DNA from: Microbacterium sp. W4I4
Lineage (GTDB): Bacteria; Actinomycetota; Actinomycetes; Actinomycetales; Microbacteriaceae
Reading direction: 5' to 3'
NCBI RefSeq assembly: GCF_030816235.1
Contig: NZ_JAUSXT010000001.1
Location: 1,364,001-1,428,000, forward strand
DNA length: 64,000 nt
In this document: one piece after another, positions 55,554 to 63,203 of the stretch
Layout of the letters: each line of letters begins with the position of its first letter
How positions within the stretch are numbered: the stretch's first letter is position 1
Notes under the pieces: generated by a model
What the model was told of the DNA's origin: nothing
The model's input: the letters and a program-made list of their open reading frames with translations, nothing else
Databases searched by the model: none
Position numbers and translations under genes: made by a program

Positions 55554-56317
55554 CGGATGCTGCGACCCAGCCCCCTGTCGATGACCGCGATGTCATCGTC
55601 GAGCTGAAGGAGGTGCATGCCGGATACCTTCCCGGGGTGAACATCCTCAACGGCGCCAACCTCATCGCCCGCAAGGGCGAGCTGATCGGCATCATCGGGC
55701 CGAACGGTGCCGGAAAGTCCACACTGCTGAAGTCGATCTTCGGCATGGTTCAGGTGCGCGAGGGCGAGATCACGGTCAAGGGCGAGAGCATCCTGGGGCT
55801 GAAGGCCGACAAGCTCGTCGCTCGAGGAGTGGCGTTCGTGCCGCAGACGAACAACGTCTTCCCCTCGCTGACGATCGCCGAGAACCTGCACATGGGCCTG
55901 TACCAGAACCCGAAGATCTACAAGGAGCGCCTGGAGTTCGTCACGGGCATCTTCGCTGAGCTGGGCAGCAGGCTGAAGCAGCGAGCGGGCTCGCTGTCGG
56001 GCGGTGAGCGTCAGATGGTGGCGATGTCGCGTGCGCTGATGATGGATCCGTCGGTGCTGCTGCTCGACGAGCCGTCGGCCGGCCTGTCGCCGGTGCGCCA
56101 GGATGACGCGTTCATCCGGGTGTCCGACATCAACAAGGCCGGCGTGACGACCATCATGGTGGAGCAGAACGCCCGTCGCTGCCTGCAGATCTGTGACCGC
56201 GGGTACGTGCTCGATCAGGGCCGGGATGCCTACGAGGGCACCGGTCGCGAGCTTCTCGAGGACCCGAAGGTGATCGGCCTGTACCTGGGCACCCTCGGCC
56301 AGGACGACGCCGCCTGA
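55550..56317 (+). CDS. livF: Branched-chain amino-acid ABC transporter ATP-binding protein
   Basis: A 255-residue ATPase partner of LivG. Walker A is IIGPNGAGKSTLLKSIFG, then FVPQTNNVFPSLTIAENL, the signature GSLSGGERQMVAMSRAL, Walker B LLLDEPSAGLSP, and the EQNARRCLQICDRGYVLDQG H-loop region. Start and livG stop overlap as ATGA. It ends the operon before a long bidirectional hairpin. Confidence 0.95.
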   Translation: MTDAATQPPVDDRDVIVELKEVHAGYLPGVNILNGANLIARKGELIGIIGPNGAGKSTLLKSIFGMVQVREGEITVKGESILGLKADKLVARGVAFVPQTNNVFPSLTIAENLHMGLYQNPKIYKERLEFVTGIFAELGSRLKQRAGSLSGGERQMVAMSRALMMDPSVLLLDEPSAGLSPVRQDDAFIRVSDINKAGVTTIMVEQNARRCLQICDRGYVLDQGRDAYEGTGRELLEDPKVIGLYLGTLGQDDAA

Positions 56318-56336
56318 GCGCGCGCAGCGCCTGAGC

Positions 56337-56388
56337 GCATACAGAAGAGGTCCCGGATGCGAATGCATCCGGGACCTCTTGTGTATGC
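56337..56388. terminator. Bidirectional terminator between livF and livK
   Basis: A 24-base stem with one mismatch: GCATACAGAAGAGGTCCCGG, ATGC at 56337-56360 pairs with 56365-56388 around the loop GAAT. It lies between convergent livF and livK (4 bases from the livK stop) and should stop both. Confidence 0.9.
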
Positions 56389-56391
56389 GGC

Positions 56392-57657
56392 TTACTTGAT
56401 CCGCGAGTTGTTGTTGTCGGCGCCGTACTGGTAGACGCCGATGGCGGCACCGGCCGGGTCGTTGTCGTCGTTGAAGGTGACTTCGCCGGACAGACCGTCG
56501 TAGTCGGCCGTTCCGCCGCCGTTGATGATGTCTGCGCACTCGGCGAAGGTGGTGCACTTCTCACCGTCGCCGGAGCCGCCCGAGACCTCCTGCATCTTGC
56601 CCGCGATGTCAGCACCCTTGGTCGACCCCGACGCGAGCGTCGCGAGCGAGATGAGGATGACGGCGTCGTAGGCCTCAGCCGAGTAGGTGACGTCGTTGAT
56701 CGGGTCGTTGCCCGCGGCGGTCCAGACCTCGTTCAGCTGCGTCAGGAAGTCCTCCGGCAGCTCAGCGCCTGCGCGCGTGCCCTTGGAGCCTTCGAGGCTG
56801 ACACCGAGGTTGTCCTTGGCGTAGTTCGAGAGGTTGCCGTCGACCATGTACAGCTTGCCGGTATCGATGCCGGCGTTGCCGAGCAGTGGTGCGATCGTCT
56901 TGAACTGGTCGTAGGAGACCACGGCGACAGCATCCGGCTTCGATGCGGCGATCGTCGACACCTGAGCGTCGTACTGACCGTCACCGACGTTGTACGACGC
57001 CTCGGCGACGACCTTTCCGCCGTTCCCCTCGAAGGTGGACTTGATCGCCTCGAACAGGCCCGTGCCGTAACCGTCGTTCTGGTACAGGATTCCGAGCGTC
57101 TTCGCGCCGTCCTCGGCGATCTCGTTGCCGAGCACCTCACCCTGCAGGCTGTCGCTGGGCGCGGTACGGAAGTACAGCGGGTCGAGCCCGGTGAAGTCAG
57201 CCGAGGTGTTCGACGGCGAGACGGTGACCATACCGGCACCGACGTTGCCGTCGAGGATGAGCTTGGTGACGCTGGACGATGCGGCACCCACGAGAGCGGT
57301 CACGCCGCCGCTGCGCAGCTTCTCGATCGAAGTCTCGTACGCCTTGGTGTCGGTGTCGCCCTCATCCTCCTGGCTGAGTTCGATGGTGACGCCGGCCTTC
57401 GCCTCGTTCACCTGCGACACGGCCAGCTGAACACCCGCCTCCATCGGAGCGCCGAGGAACGCGAGGCTGCCGGTCTTGGGCAGCAGCGATCCGAGCTTGA
57501 GGGTGACGTCGACGGCGGCGGGCTTGTCGCCCCCGGTGGTCGGCTTCTCGGTTGCAGCCGGAGTGCTGGCGCAGCCGGCGATGATCAGTGCGGTCGCGCT
57601 GACCAGCGCGATCCCTGCGAAGACTCTCGCGGGTCGCGAGCCCTTCATAGCGTTCAT
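56392..57657 (-). CDS. livK: Branched-chain amino-acid ABC transporter substrate-binding lipoprotein
   Basis: A 421-residue periplasmic-binding-type lipoprotein. The signal peptide ends in the lipobox IIAGC (about Cys29). The LivJ/K fold begins LKLGSLLPKTGSLAFLGAPM, with LVGAASSSVTKLILDGN and YVQN-like TLGILYQNDGYGTGLFEA, and a hinge region near AEAYDAVILISLATL. It captures branched-chain or related amino acids and delivers them to LivHM. It is encoded on the opposite strand, convergent with the rest of the operon, which is unusual and implies separate control. AAGGGAG lies before the ATG. Confidence 0.93.
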   Translation of the reverse strand: MNAMKGSRPARVFAGIALVSATALIIAGCASTPAATEKPTTGGDKPAAVDVTLKLGSLLPKTGSLAFLGAPMEAGVQLAVSQVNEAKAGVTIELSQEDEGDTDTKAYETSIEKLRSGGVTALVGAASSSVTKLILDGNVGAGMVTVSPSNTSADFTGLDPLYFRTAPSDSLQGEVLGNEIAEDGAKTLGILYQNDGYGTGLFEAIKSTFEGNGGKVVAEASYNVGDGQYDAQVSTIAASKPDAVAVVSYDQFKTIAPLLGNAGIDTGKLYMVDGNLSNYAKDNLGVSLEGSKGTRAGAELPEDFLTQLNEVWTAAGNDPINDVTYSAEAYDAVILISLATLASGSTKGADIAGKMQEVSGGSGDGEKCTTFAECADIINGGGTADYDGLSGEVTFNDDNDPAGAAIGVYQYGADNNNSRIK

Positions 57658-57797
57658 GTTGCTCCCTTGCGTAACTGAACGTGGATTCCCACCTTCGGGT
57701 TTCTCTCACCCTATTGGCTGGGATGCGCGCGCGGACCCGGAGAGGATATCGGTCCCTTAACGATCCGCGCCCGGCGATCCGCCGGTCGTCTGCCGCC

Positions 57798-58710
57798 TCA
57801 GACCAGCGCCGGCGGAGCCTGGCGCCTGCTGCGTCCCTTGTGCAGCACGATGTCTCCGACGAACACGGCGATCGCGACCCAGACGAGGATGAAGCCGACC
57901 CAGCGCTCCGCGGGCATCGGCTCGCCGAGCACCGCCCAGCCGAGCAGGAACTGCATGATCGGGGTGATGAACTGGATCATCCCGACCAGGCTCAGATCCA
58001 CACGTCGCGTCCCGGCGGCGAACAGCAGCAGCGGGATCGCCGTCGCGATGCCCGCGCAGGACAGCAGCACGGTGTGCAGCGGGCTGATGGTTCCCATCGT
58101 GATGCCGCCGTCACCGGCGACCAGGAACAGGATCACCGCGGCGATCGGGATCATCCAGAAGGATTCCAGCGTGAGGCCGCTGACGGCATCCACCGCCGGT
58201 CCGATCTTCTTCTTGACCAGACCGTACAGTCCGAACGAGGCGGTCAGAGACAGGGCGATCCATGGGAACGAGCCGTAGGCGACGATGATCACGCCCACCG
58301 CGACGGCCGCGATGCCGATCGCGACCCACTGCGCGGGGCGGATGCTCTCGTGCAGAACCAGCACGCCCAGCAGCACCGTGAAGATGGGGTTGATGAAATA
58401 GCCCAGGCTCGTCTCGACGATCTGCTCGTTCATCGTGGCGATCACGAAGACCTGCCAGTTGATGTAGATCAGGATGCCGGCGAGGGCGGTGAGGGCGAGG
58501 GAGCTTGGGCCTGCGCCAGATGGTGATCAGGCGCTGCCATCCGCGGGTGACGAGCAGCAGCAGCACGCAGAAGACCAGAGTGAGCAGCAGGCGCCACGCC
58601 ACGACCTCGAACGGCCCGGTGGGAGCCAGCACGATGAAGTACAGCGGGAAGACGCCCCACAGCAGATACGCGGCGATCGTGTAGAGGGTGCCGGCGGACT
58701 TCGTGCTCAC
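57798..58710 (-). pseudogene. rarD: EamA family transporter RarD, single-base frameshift
   Basis: A drug/metabolite-type exporter of the RarD family. From the GTG at 58710 the protein begins MSTKSAGTLYTIAAYLLWGV, with FEVVAWRLLLTLVFCVLLLL. After WRRPKL, in the GGG run at 58499-58501, one base is extra; on the other frame it continues LALTALAGILIYINWQVFVI and ATMNEQIVETSLGYFINP to the last helix and the basic end SRRQAPPALV. The span is a multiple of three plus one, so deleting one base restores a normal 303-residue protein. This pattern matches the breaks in the NCS2 and TPM genes and suggests sequence error. Confidence 0.85.
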
Positions 58711-58737
58711 CGACCAAGCCTAGTGTCCGGGAACGAC

Positions 58738-58770
58738 GAAGGGTCCGGATGCTCAGCATCCGGACCCTTC
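58738..58770 (-). terminator. Hairpin terminator of groES
   Basis: A perfect 15-base stem, GAAGGGTCCGGATGC with GCATCCGGACCCTTC, and a 3-base loop, 35 bases beyond the groES stop. The following GGTCGCTGAGCTTGTCGAAG (58782-58801) resembles a common Microbacteriaceae intergenic tail; a related CCTGAGCCCGTCGAAGG is found at 15222-15238. Confidence 0.85.
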
Positions 58771-58804
58771 ACGACCCGTGGGTCGCTGAGCTTGTCGAAG
58801 CGCG

Positions 58805-59101
58805 TCAGCGGACGACGACCGCCAGAACGTCGCGGGCCGAGAGCACGAGGTACTCGTCAGCGCCGAACTTCACCTCGGTGCCGCCGTACTTGCTGTACAG
58901 CACGCGGTCACCCACGGCGACGTCGATCGGAACGCGGTTGCCGTTGTCGTCGATGCGGCCGGGGCCCACGGCCACGACCTCGCCCTCCTGGGGCTTCTCC
59001 TTCGCAGTGTCGGGGATGACCAGACCGCTTGCGGTGGTCTGCTCGGCCTCGACCTGCTGGATGACGATGCGGTCCTCGAGCGGCTTGATGGAAACCGACA
59101 C
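58805..59101 (-). CDS. groES: Co-chaperonin GroES
   Basis: The 98-residue lid of the GroEL chaperonin. Family marks are [48 protein letters not shown] and the mobile-loop region [17 protein letters not shown]. It begins at a GTG with AGAGG ahead. No groEL follows; in many actinobacteria the chaperonin genes are split. Two CIRCE elements upstream show HrcA control and heat-shock induction. Confidence 0.97.
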   Translation of the reverse strand: MSVSIKPLEDRIVIQQVEAEQTTASGLVIPDTAKEKPQEGEVVAVGPGRIDDNGNRVPIDVAVGDRVLYSKYGGTEVKFGADEYLVLSARDVLAVVVR

Positions 59102-59141
59102 GGTGTACCTCTTCTTTCTTGACTGAGAATCAGAAGACTGG

Positions 59142-59168
59142 TTAGCACTCTCATGCCGAGGGTGCTAA
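59142..59168. promoter_or_regulatory. CIRCE element (HrcA operator), proximal
   Basis: TTAGCACTC, 9 bases, GGGTGCTAA: one mismatch to the consensus TTAGCACTC-N9-GAGTGCTAA. It lies between the promoter and the groES start, in the leader. Confidence 0.93.
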
Positions 59169-59172
59169 CTCC

Positions 59173-59202
59173 AGTCTAGGACGATGATTGGCACTCATGC
59201 AA
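59173..59202 (-). promoter_or_regulatory. groES promoter
   Basis: On the minus strand TTGCAT (59202-59197), an 18-base spacer, then TAGACT (59178-59173). The -35 box lies in the spacer of the distal CIRCE, and the proximal CIRCE is at the start of transcription, so HrcA would block both polymerase binding and clearance. Confidence 0.65.
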
Positions 59203-59214
59203 TGCGAGTGCCAA
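59188..59214. promoter_or_regulatory. CIRCE element (HrcA operator), distal
   Basis: TTGGCACTC, 9 bases, GAGTGCCAA: a perfect inverted repeat, each arm one base off the consensus. It overlaps the groES -35 box. With the site at 59142 it forms a tandem pair whose centres are 46 bases apart. Confidence 0.92.
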
Positions 59215-59233
59215 TCGCGCGGGCTTCCCGTGC

Positions 59234-59297
59234 CGGACATGTGTGCCACATGGGTGCATATCCGCGGCGGGATGCGGCCATGTGGCACACATGTCCG
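59234..59297. repeat. Long intergenic palindrome with perfect arms (family member)
   Basis: The 20-base arm at 59234-59253 (CGGACATGTGTGCCACATGG) is a perfect reverse complement of 59278-59297, with a 24-base loop that itself has a GCAT.TCCGC-type stem. The short motif ACATG is present twice per arm. It lies between divergent groES and the THUMP-like methyltransferase, 18 bases before the latter start, so it would fold in the leader of that mRNA. Confidence 0.9.
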
Positions 59298-59315
59298 GGC
59301 CCGTAGGCTGGGACA

Positions 59316-60500
59316 GTGGAGATGACCGAGCTCGCCGCCCTGCTCACCCGCGACGGGCTCGCCCTGCTCGACGAGGTCGGGCCGATCGCGTCCACTGCCA
59401 AGGTCGCGCAGACCGTTTCGCGGTTGCGCGCGGCGGGGCACTCCCCCGATCTCGTCTCGGCGGTCGTCGGCCAGGCGCACCTGCGGGTGAAAGCGCAATC
59501 GAAGTTCGGCGAGTTCGCCGAGCGGATGCTGTTCACCCGGGCCGGCCTGGAGCAGGCCACCCGGCTGAACGTGGCGACGCTGCATGCCGTGCGGATGCGG
59601 CAGGCCGGGATCCCCGCGGTATCGGATCTGGGGTGCGGGATCGGCGGCGACAGCCTCGCCTTCGCCGGCGCCGGCCTCCAGGTCACCGCGGTGGATGCCG
59701 ACGAGGTCACCGCCGGGATCGCGGCGTACAACCTCGCACCGTTCGGGGAGGATGCCACGGTGCGCACCGGGCGCGCGGAGGACAACGTCCCGGTCGGCGG
59801 CGGCGTCTGGCTGGACCCCGCCCGTCGCACCGCGGGTCACAGCGAGACACGGCGGCTGACGGCATCCGACTGGTCGCCGTCGCTGGACTGGTGCTTCGAG
59901 GTGGCGGGGCAGCATCCGACCGGCATCAAGCTCGGGCCCGGCCTGGATCGCGACCTCATCCCCGACGACGTCGAGGCGCAGTGGGTCAGCGCCGACGGCA
60001 GCGTCGTCGAACTGCTGCTGTGGAGCGGCGCGCTCGCGCGCGACGGCATCCGTCGTTCCGCACTGATCGTGACCGGTGGGCAGACGCACGAGCTGACGGC
60101 GGCGGCGGATGCCGAGGATCTGCCCGTGCGCGAGCTGGGCGCCTTCCTGCACGAGCCGGACGGGGCGGTGATCCGGGCGCGGCTGATCGGAGATGCCGGG
60201 CGGATGCTGGAGGCCGGCATGCTCGACGAGCAGATCGCCTACCTCACCGGCGACGCCGCGGTGACGAGCCCGTTCGTGCAGTCGTTCCGAGTGCGCGAGA
60301 CGCTACCCGTGCACGCCAAGACCATCAACGCCGCGCTGCGCAAGGGCGATATCGGTCGCCTGGAGATCAAGAAGCGCGGGATGGACATCGACCCGGCGGC
60401 GTTCCGCAAGAAGCTCACGCTGCGCGGATCGCAGGAGGCGACGCTGATCCTCACGCGCACGCCTGCCGGGCGCATCGCGATCCTCGCCGACCGGGTCTGA
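59316..60500 (+). CDS. Class I SAM-dependent methyltransferase with THUMP-like domain
   Basis: A 394-residue protein. An N-terminal helical region is followed by VVGQAHLRVKAQSKFGEFAE, typical of this group, and then the methyltransferase core with motif I VSDLGCGIGGDSLAFAGAGL near residue 105 and VTAVDADEVT. WLDPARRT (about 165) resembles the NPP-type catalytic site of base methyltransferases. The C-terminus is the THUMP-like part (HAKTINAALRKGDIGRLEIK). Such proteins may methylate RNA, but the target is not known. The start may be the GTG at 59316 or the ATG at 59322. Confidence 0.85.
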   Translation: MEMTELAALLTRDGLALLDEVGPIASTAKVAQTVSRLRAAGHSPDLVSAVVGQAHLRVKAQSKFGEFAERMLFTRAGLEQATRLNVATLHAVRMRQAGIPAVSDLGCGIGGDSLAFAGAGLQVTAVDADEVTAGIAAYNLAPFGEDATVRTGRAEDNVPVGGGVWLDPARRTAGHSETRRLTASDWSPSLDWCFEVAGQHPTGIKLGPGLDRDLIPDDVEAQWVSADGSVVELLLWSGALARDGIRRSALIVTGGQTHELTAAADAEDLPVRELGAFLHEPDGAVIRARLIGDAGRMLEAGMLDEQIAYLTGDAAVTSPFVQSFRVRETLPVHAKTINAALRKGDIGRLEIKKRGMDIDPAAFRKKLTLRGSQEATLILTRTPAGRIAILADRV

Positions 60501-60521
60501 CGGGCTTCCGGGCGCCGGCGC

Positions 60522-61601
60522 TCAGCCGACGTCGACGGGCGTGTCGTCGACCCACGTGCAGTCCCCGGTCTCGATGTCGCACGTGACTTGTAAGGCGGTC
60601 GCCTGCTTCAGGATCGTCAGCACCGGACCGCGCTGATCCGACCAGACCGCCTGGTAGACGCTGTCGCCGAGCGCGATCTCCAGTGGGCCCTCGGAGTAGT
60701 CGTCCGTGCAGTGCTGCTGCACGGCCGACGTGGCGGGATCCACGACGGCGATGCACCTCTCCGGACCCCACGTGCTCCACACCGGGATGTCGCCGTCGTA
60801 GCCGAGGATCTGCAGCTCGGATCCGTGCAGCCCGGCCTTCTCGAGGATGTCGATGAGCGCCAACTCTGCCGAGGAGTACTGTCCCTGCCAGTCGCCGGCG
60901 GTCAGCGCCATGTGCTCGATCACAGGTGCCCAATCACCGGACAGCGTCGGAATGAGAAGCCCCGTGACGTTGGCGCTCGTGTCGCCGTCCTGCGTCTGCA
61001 CCTGCGCGACGGGGTAGTCGATGCCTCCATCGGATCGTTCCCCCGATACGCAGCCGGTGCTGCGCTGCCCGTCGACGCTCAGGACGACGCACGGCTTCTC
61101 CTTCTGCGTGGCCGACCAGAGTGCGGCACCGTCCTTCTCGCCGCGGAACTGCACGCTTCCCGCATCGAAGTCCCCGCTCGCGACGATCTCGGCGTCGATG
61201 GTCTGCTGTTCGACGGTCATGGTGGGCGCCGCGTCCAGCGTCCGGGGCGAACTCAGCCAGCCGATGCCGGCGCCGAGGACCAGAGCCGCGACCGTGATGA
61301 CGACGGCGAGCGCGCGGCGCGGACGTCGAGCGGGTGCGGCTCCGAACTCCGTTGCCGGGTCGGGTTCGGGTTCGGATGCTGGAGCCTGCTCTACGGCATC
61401 CGAACCCGCCGCATCCGTCATTCCGGGGGTCGGAGCGACGGCCGGCGGTTCCGGCAGGGAGGCTGGTGCTGGTGCTGGTGCGGGTGCGGGTGCTGACAGC
61501 ATCCGCAGTTCTTCCTCCTCTTCAGGCGTCAGGCTGCCTTCGACGGCGAAGGCGCGACGTTGCAGTTCCCGCCGGCGTGCGGCATCGGCGTGATCGGTCA
61601 T
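60522..61601 (-). CDS. Membrane protein of unknown function (paralogue of the next upstream gene)
   Basis: A 359-residue protein I do not recognise. The N-terminus is a short cytosolic helix pair (ARRRELQRRAFAVEGSLTPE), then an Ala-Pro repeat region, one membrane helix near residue 105 (RALAVVITVAALVLGAGIGW), and a 230-residue extracellular domain with several Cys residues (KPCVVLSVDG, STGCVSG, ERCIAVVDP, QHCTDD, CDIETGDCTWV). It shares the layout and several segments (DGDIPVWSTWGPERC versus DRDVPVWVYQNERYC) with the next gene. It is last in the tsaD-led operon. Confidence 0.7.
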   Translation of the reverse strand: MTDHADAARRRELQRRAFAVEGSLTPEEEEELRMLSAPAPAPAPAPASLPEPPAVAPTPGMTDAAGSDAVEQAPASEPEPDPATEFGAAPARRPRRALAVVITVAALVLGAGIGWLSSPRTLDAAPTMTVEQQTIDAEIVASGDFDAGSVQFRGEKDGAALWSATQKEKPCVVLSVDGQRSTGCVSGERSDGGIDYPVAQVQTQDGDTSANVTGLLIPTLSGDWAPVIEHMALTAGDWQGQYSSAELALIDILEKAGLHGSELQILGYDGDIPVWSTWGPERCIAVVDPATSAVQQHCTDDYSEGPLEIALGDSVYQAVWSDQRGPVLTILKQATALQVTCDIETGDCTWVDDTPVDVG

Positions 61602-61604
61602 GCG

Positions 61605-62741
61605 TCAGCCCTCCTTCACGACGTCGGGCATGCGGGTGATGGTGAGCACCGGGCCGCGGTTCTCGGTCGGCTGCACGGTGTACTCCGCGTCGCCGATGTC
61701 GAGGCTGAGCGTCTGACTGCTGTTGACACCGGATTCTCCGCACTGCTGCGACAGGTTGCCGTCGCGCACCACCATCAGGCAGTACCGCTCGTTCTGGTAC
61801 ACCCACACCGGGACATCGCGGTCGTAGCCGACGATGCTCAGCGACGCTCCGTCGAACCCGGCCGCCTCCAGTGTGTGCGCCGTCGCGAGCTCGGCATCGC
61901 TGAACATCGACCGCCAGTCCCATTCCTCATTGGCGTAGCGTTGCACGACGGCGATCGAGTTTCCGGCGATGTCGCGCCGGACCGTGGCGAACAGCGAGTA
62001 GTCGACGCCGTCCTCGTTGTAATCCATGTTGGCCTGCCGCTCGAAGCCGCCCGACGGCTCCGGCTCGGGCGAGCCGCACGCCTCGGTCAGCTCCTCATCG
62101 CGAGTGAGCACCAGGCACTGCACATCGGACTCGCTCCGCTGCGCCGCCCAGATGTCCACGCCGTACTTGCTGCCGAGCAGGGATACGGAGCCCGGCGTGT
62201 ACTTCTCGGAGGCCTCCAGCTGCGTCCATGCCTTCCGCTGCGCGGCATCCATGGCGATGGTGTCGGCTCCCGACCCGAGTACGAACCGCCCGAAGGCGAA
62301 GCCGGCCAGAATCGCCACGACGGCGATCACCGGCAGCAGCCAGCGGCGCAGCAGCATCCCCGCTCCGATGCCTCGCAGGGCGCGACTCGCCGTGACCTCA
62401 GGCTCCGATGCGGCGTGTTGCGCCCCGCGAAGGAGCTCGGAGGCTGGTGCGGGCGCGGGCACGAGCGCGGGTGCGGGCGCGGAGGCTGGTGCGGGCGCGG
62501 GATCAGCGGATGCCGAACCCTCCCCCGCTCGCAGGGCGCGACTCGCCGTGACCTCCGGGTCCGACGCGGCGTGTTGCGCCCCGGGAACAGGGGCGGGCCG
62601 CACAACGGGCTCCGGCGCGATCAGGTTGCGGTTGTCGAGGTCGTGCAGCTCGGCGATCTCGGCATCCGTCAGCGCACCACCAGGTGCGTACACCCGTTGG
62701 TGAAGCTCATGTCGTCGTGCGGCTTCGTCGGCATCCAGCAT
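61605..62741 (-). CDS. Membrane protein of unknown function (paralogue of the next downstream gene)
   Basis: A 378-residue protein of the same design: a short N-terminal helical pair (ARRHELHQRVYAPGGALTD), an Ala-Pro linker containing the peptide GAQHAASDPEVTASRALR, repeated later as GAQHAASEPEVTASRALR, one membrane helix near residue 137 (WLLPVIAVVAILAGFAFGRF) and a Cys-bearing extracellular domain (VQCLVLTRDEELTEACG, ERYCLMVVRDG, LSQQCGESG). Similarity to the next gene suggests an old tandem duplication. Function unknown; both lie with tsaD by gene order only. Confidence 0.7.
   Translation of the reverse strand: MLDADEAARRHELHQRVYAPGGALTDAEIAELHDLDNRNLIAPEPVVRPAPVPGAQHAASDPEVTASRALRAGEGSASADPAPAPASAPAPALVPAPAPASELLRGAQHAASEPEVTASRALRGIGAGMLLRRWLLPVIAVVAILAGFAFGRFVLGSGADTIAMDAAQRKAWTQLEASEKYTPGSVSLLGSKYGVDIWAAQRSESDVQCLVLTRDEELTEACGSPEPEPSGGFERQANMDYNEDGVDYSLFATVRRDIAGNSIAVVQRYANEEWDWRSMFSDAELATAHTLEAAGFDGASLSIVGYDRDVPVWVYQNERYCLMVVRDGNLSQQCGESGVNSSQTLSLDIGDAEYTVQPTENRGPVLTITRMPDVVKEG
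62372..62582. repeat. 55-bp direct repeat inside the paralogue gene
   Basis: Bases 62372-62426 and 62528-62582 match at 52 of 55 positions (both open CTCGCAGGGCGCGACTCGCC). They encode the two HAAS-EVTASRALR peptides, in frame, separated by an Ala-Pro-rich segment. The near identity at DNA level points to a recent duplication. Confidence 0.9.
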
Positions 62742-62744
62742 CCG

Positions 62745-63203
62745 TCACCCCAGGATCTCGAACTGCATGGCCGCCCAGATCAGCCATCCCGTGCTGAACA
62801 GCGCTGCGAACACACCCAGCACAAGGGCCCACATCGCCATGGCACGATTCTCGATCGGCCGGCGCAACGACATGATCGCCGCGATCACGGCGACGACCGC
62901 GACGGGGATGCCCCAGCCGACGAACATCGAGGTCGCCAGAGCCACGATGGCCGCGAACAGCGCCCAGGGCGCGAGTCGGGCATCGTCCGTGTGCCTCGCG
63001 TCCGCAGACGGGGCCCACCCGCTCGCGGCGAACTCCTCCGCATCCGGAACGCTCTCCCGCTCGACCGGCACGGGGGCCGTGGGCAGCTTGGCGTAGCCCT
63101 TCGACGCGCCGGGCACCGACGCCGTGCCTTCGGGACGCTCGACCTCGGCACTGGGCTGCTCGACGCGCGGCACCTCGGAACCCTCGCTGCGCGGATCGGT
63201 CAT
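62745..63203 (-). CDS. DUF4190-like membrane protein
   Basis: A 152-residue protein with a long polar N-terminus (about residues 1-80, Pro/Glu/Ser-rich) and two to three hydrophobic helices ([35 protein letters not shown], then MALWALVL-type last helix) joined by the basic LRRPIENRA turn. It resembles DUF4190 proteins but the match is weak. It overlaps the tsaD stop by four bases (ATGA) and precedes the two paralogues. Confidence 0.7.
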   Translation of the reverse strand: MTDPRSEGSEVPRVEQPSAEVERPEGTASVPGASKGYAKLPTAPVPVERESVPDAEEFAASGWAPSADARHTDDARLAPWALFAAIVALATSMFVGWGIPVAVVAVIAAIMSLRRPIENRAMAMWALVLGVFAALFSTGWLIWAAMQFEILG

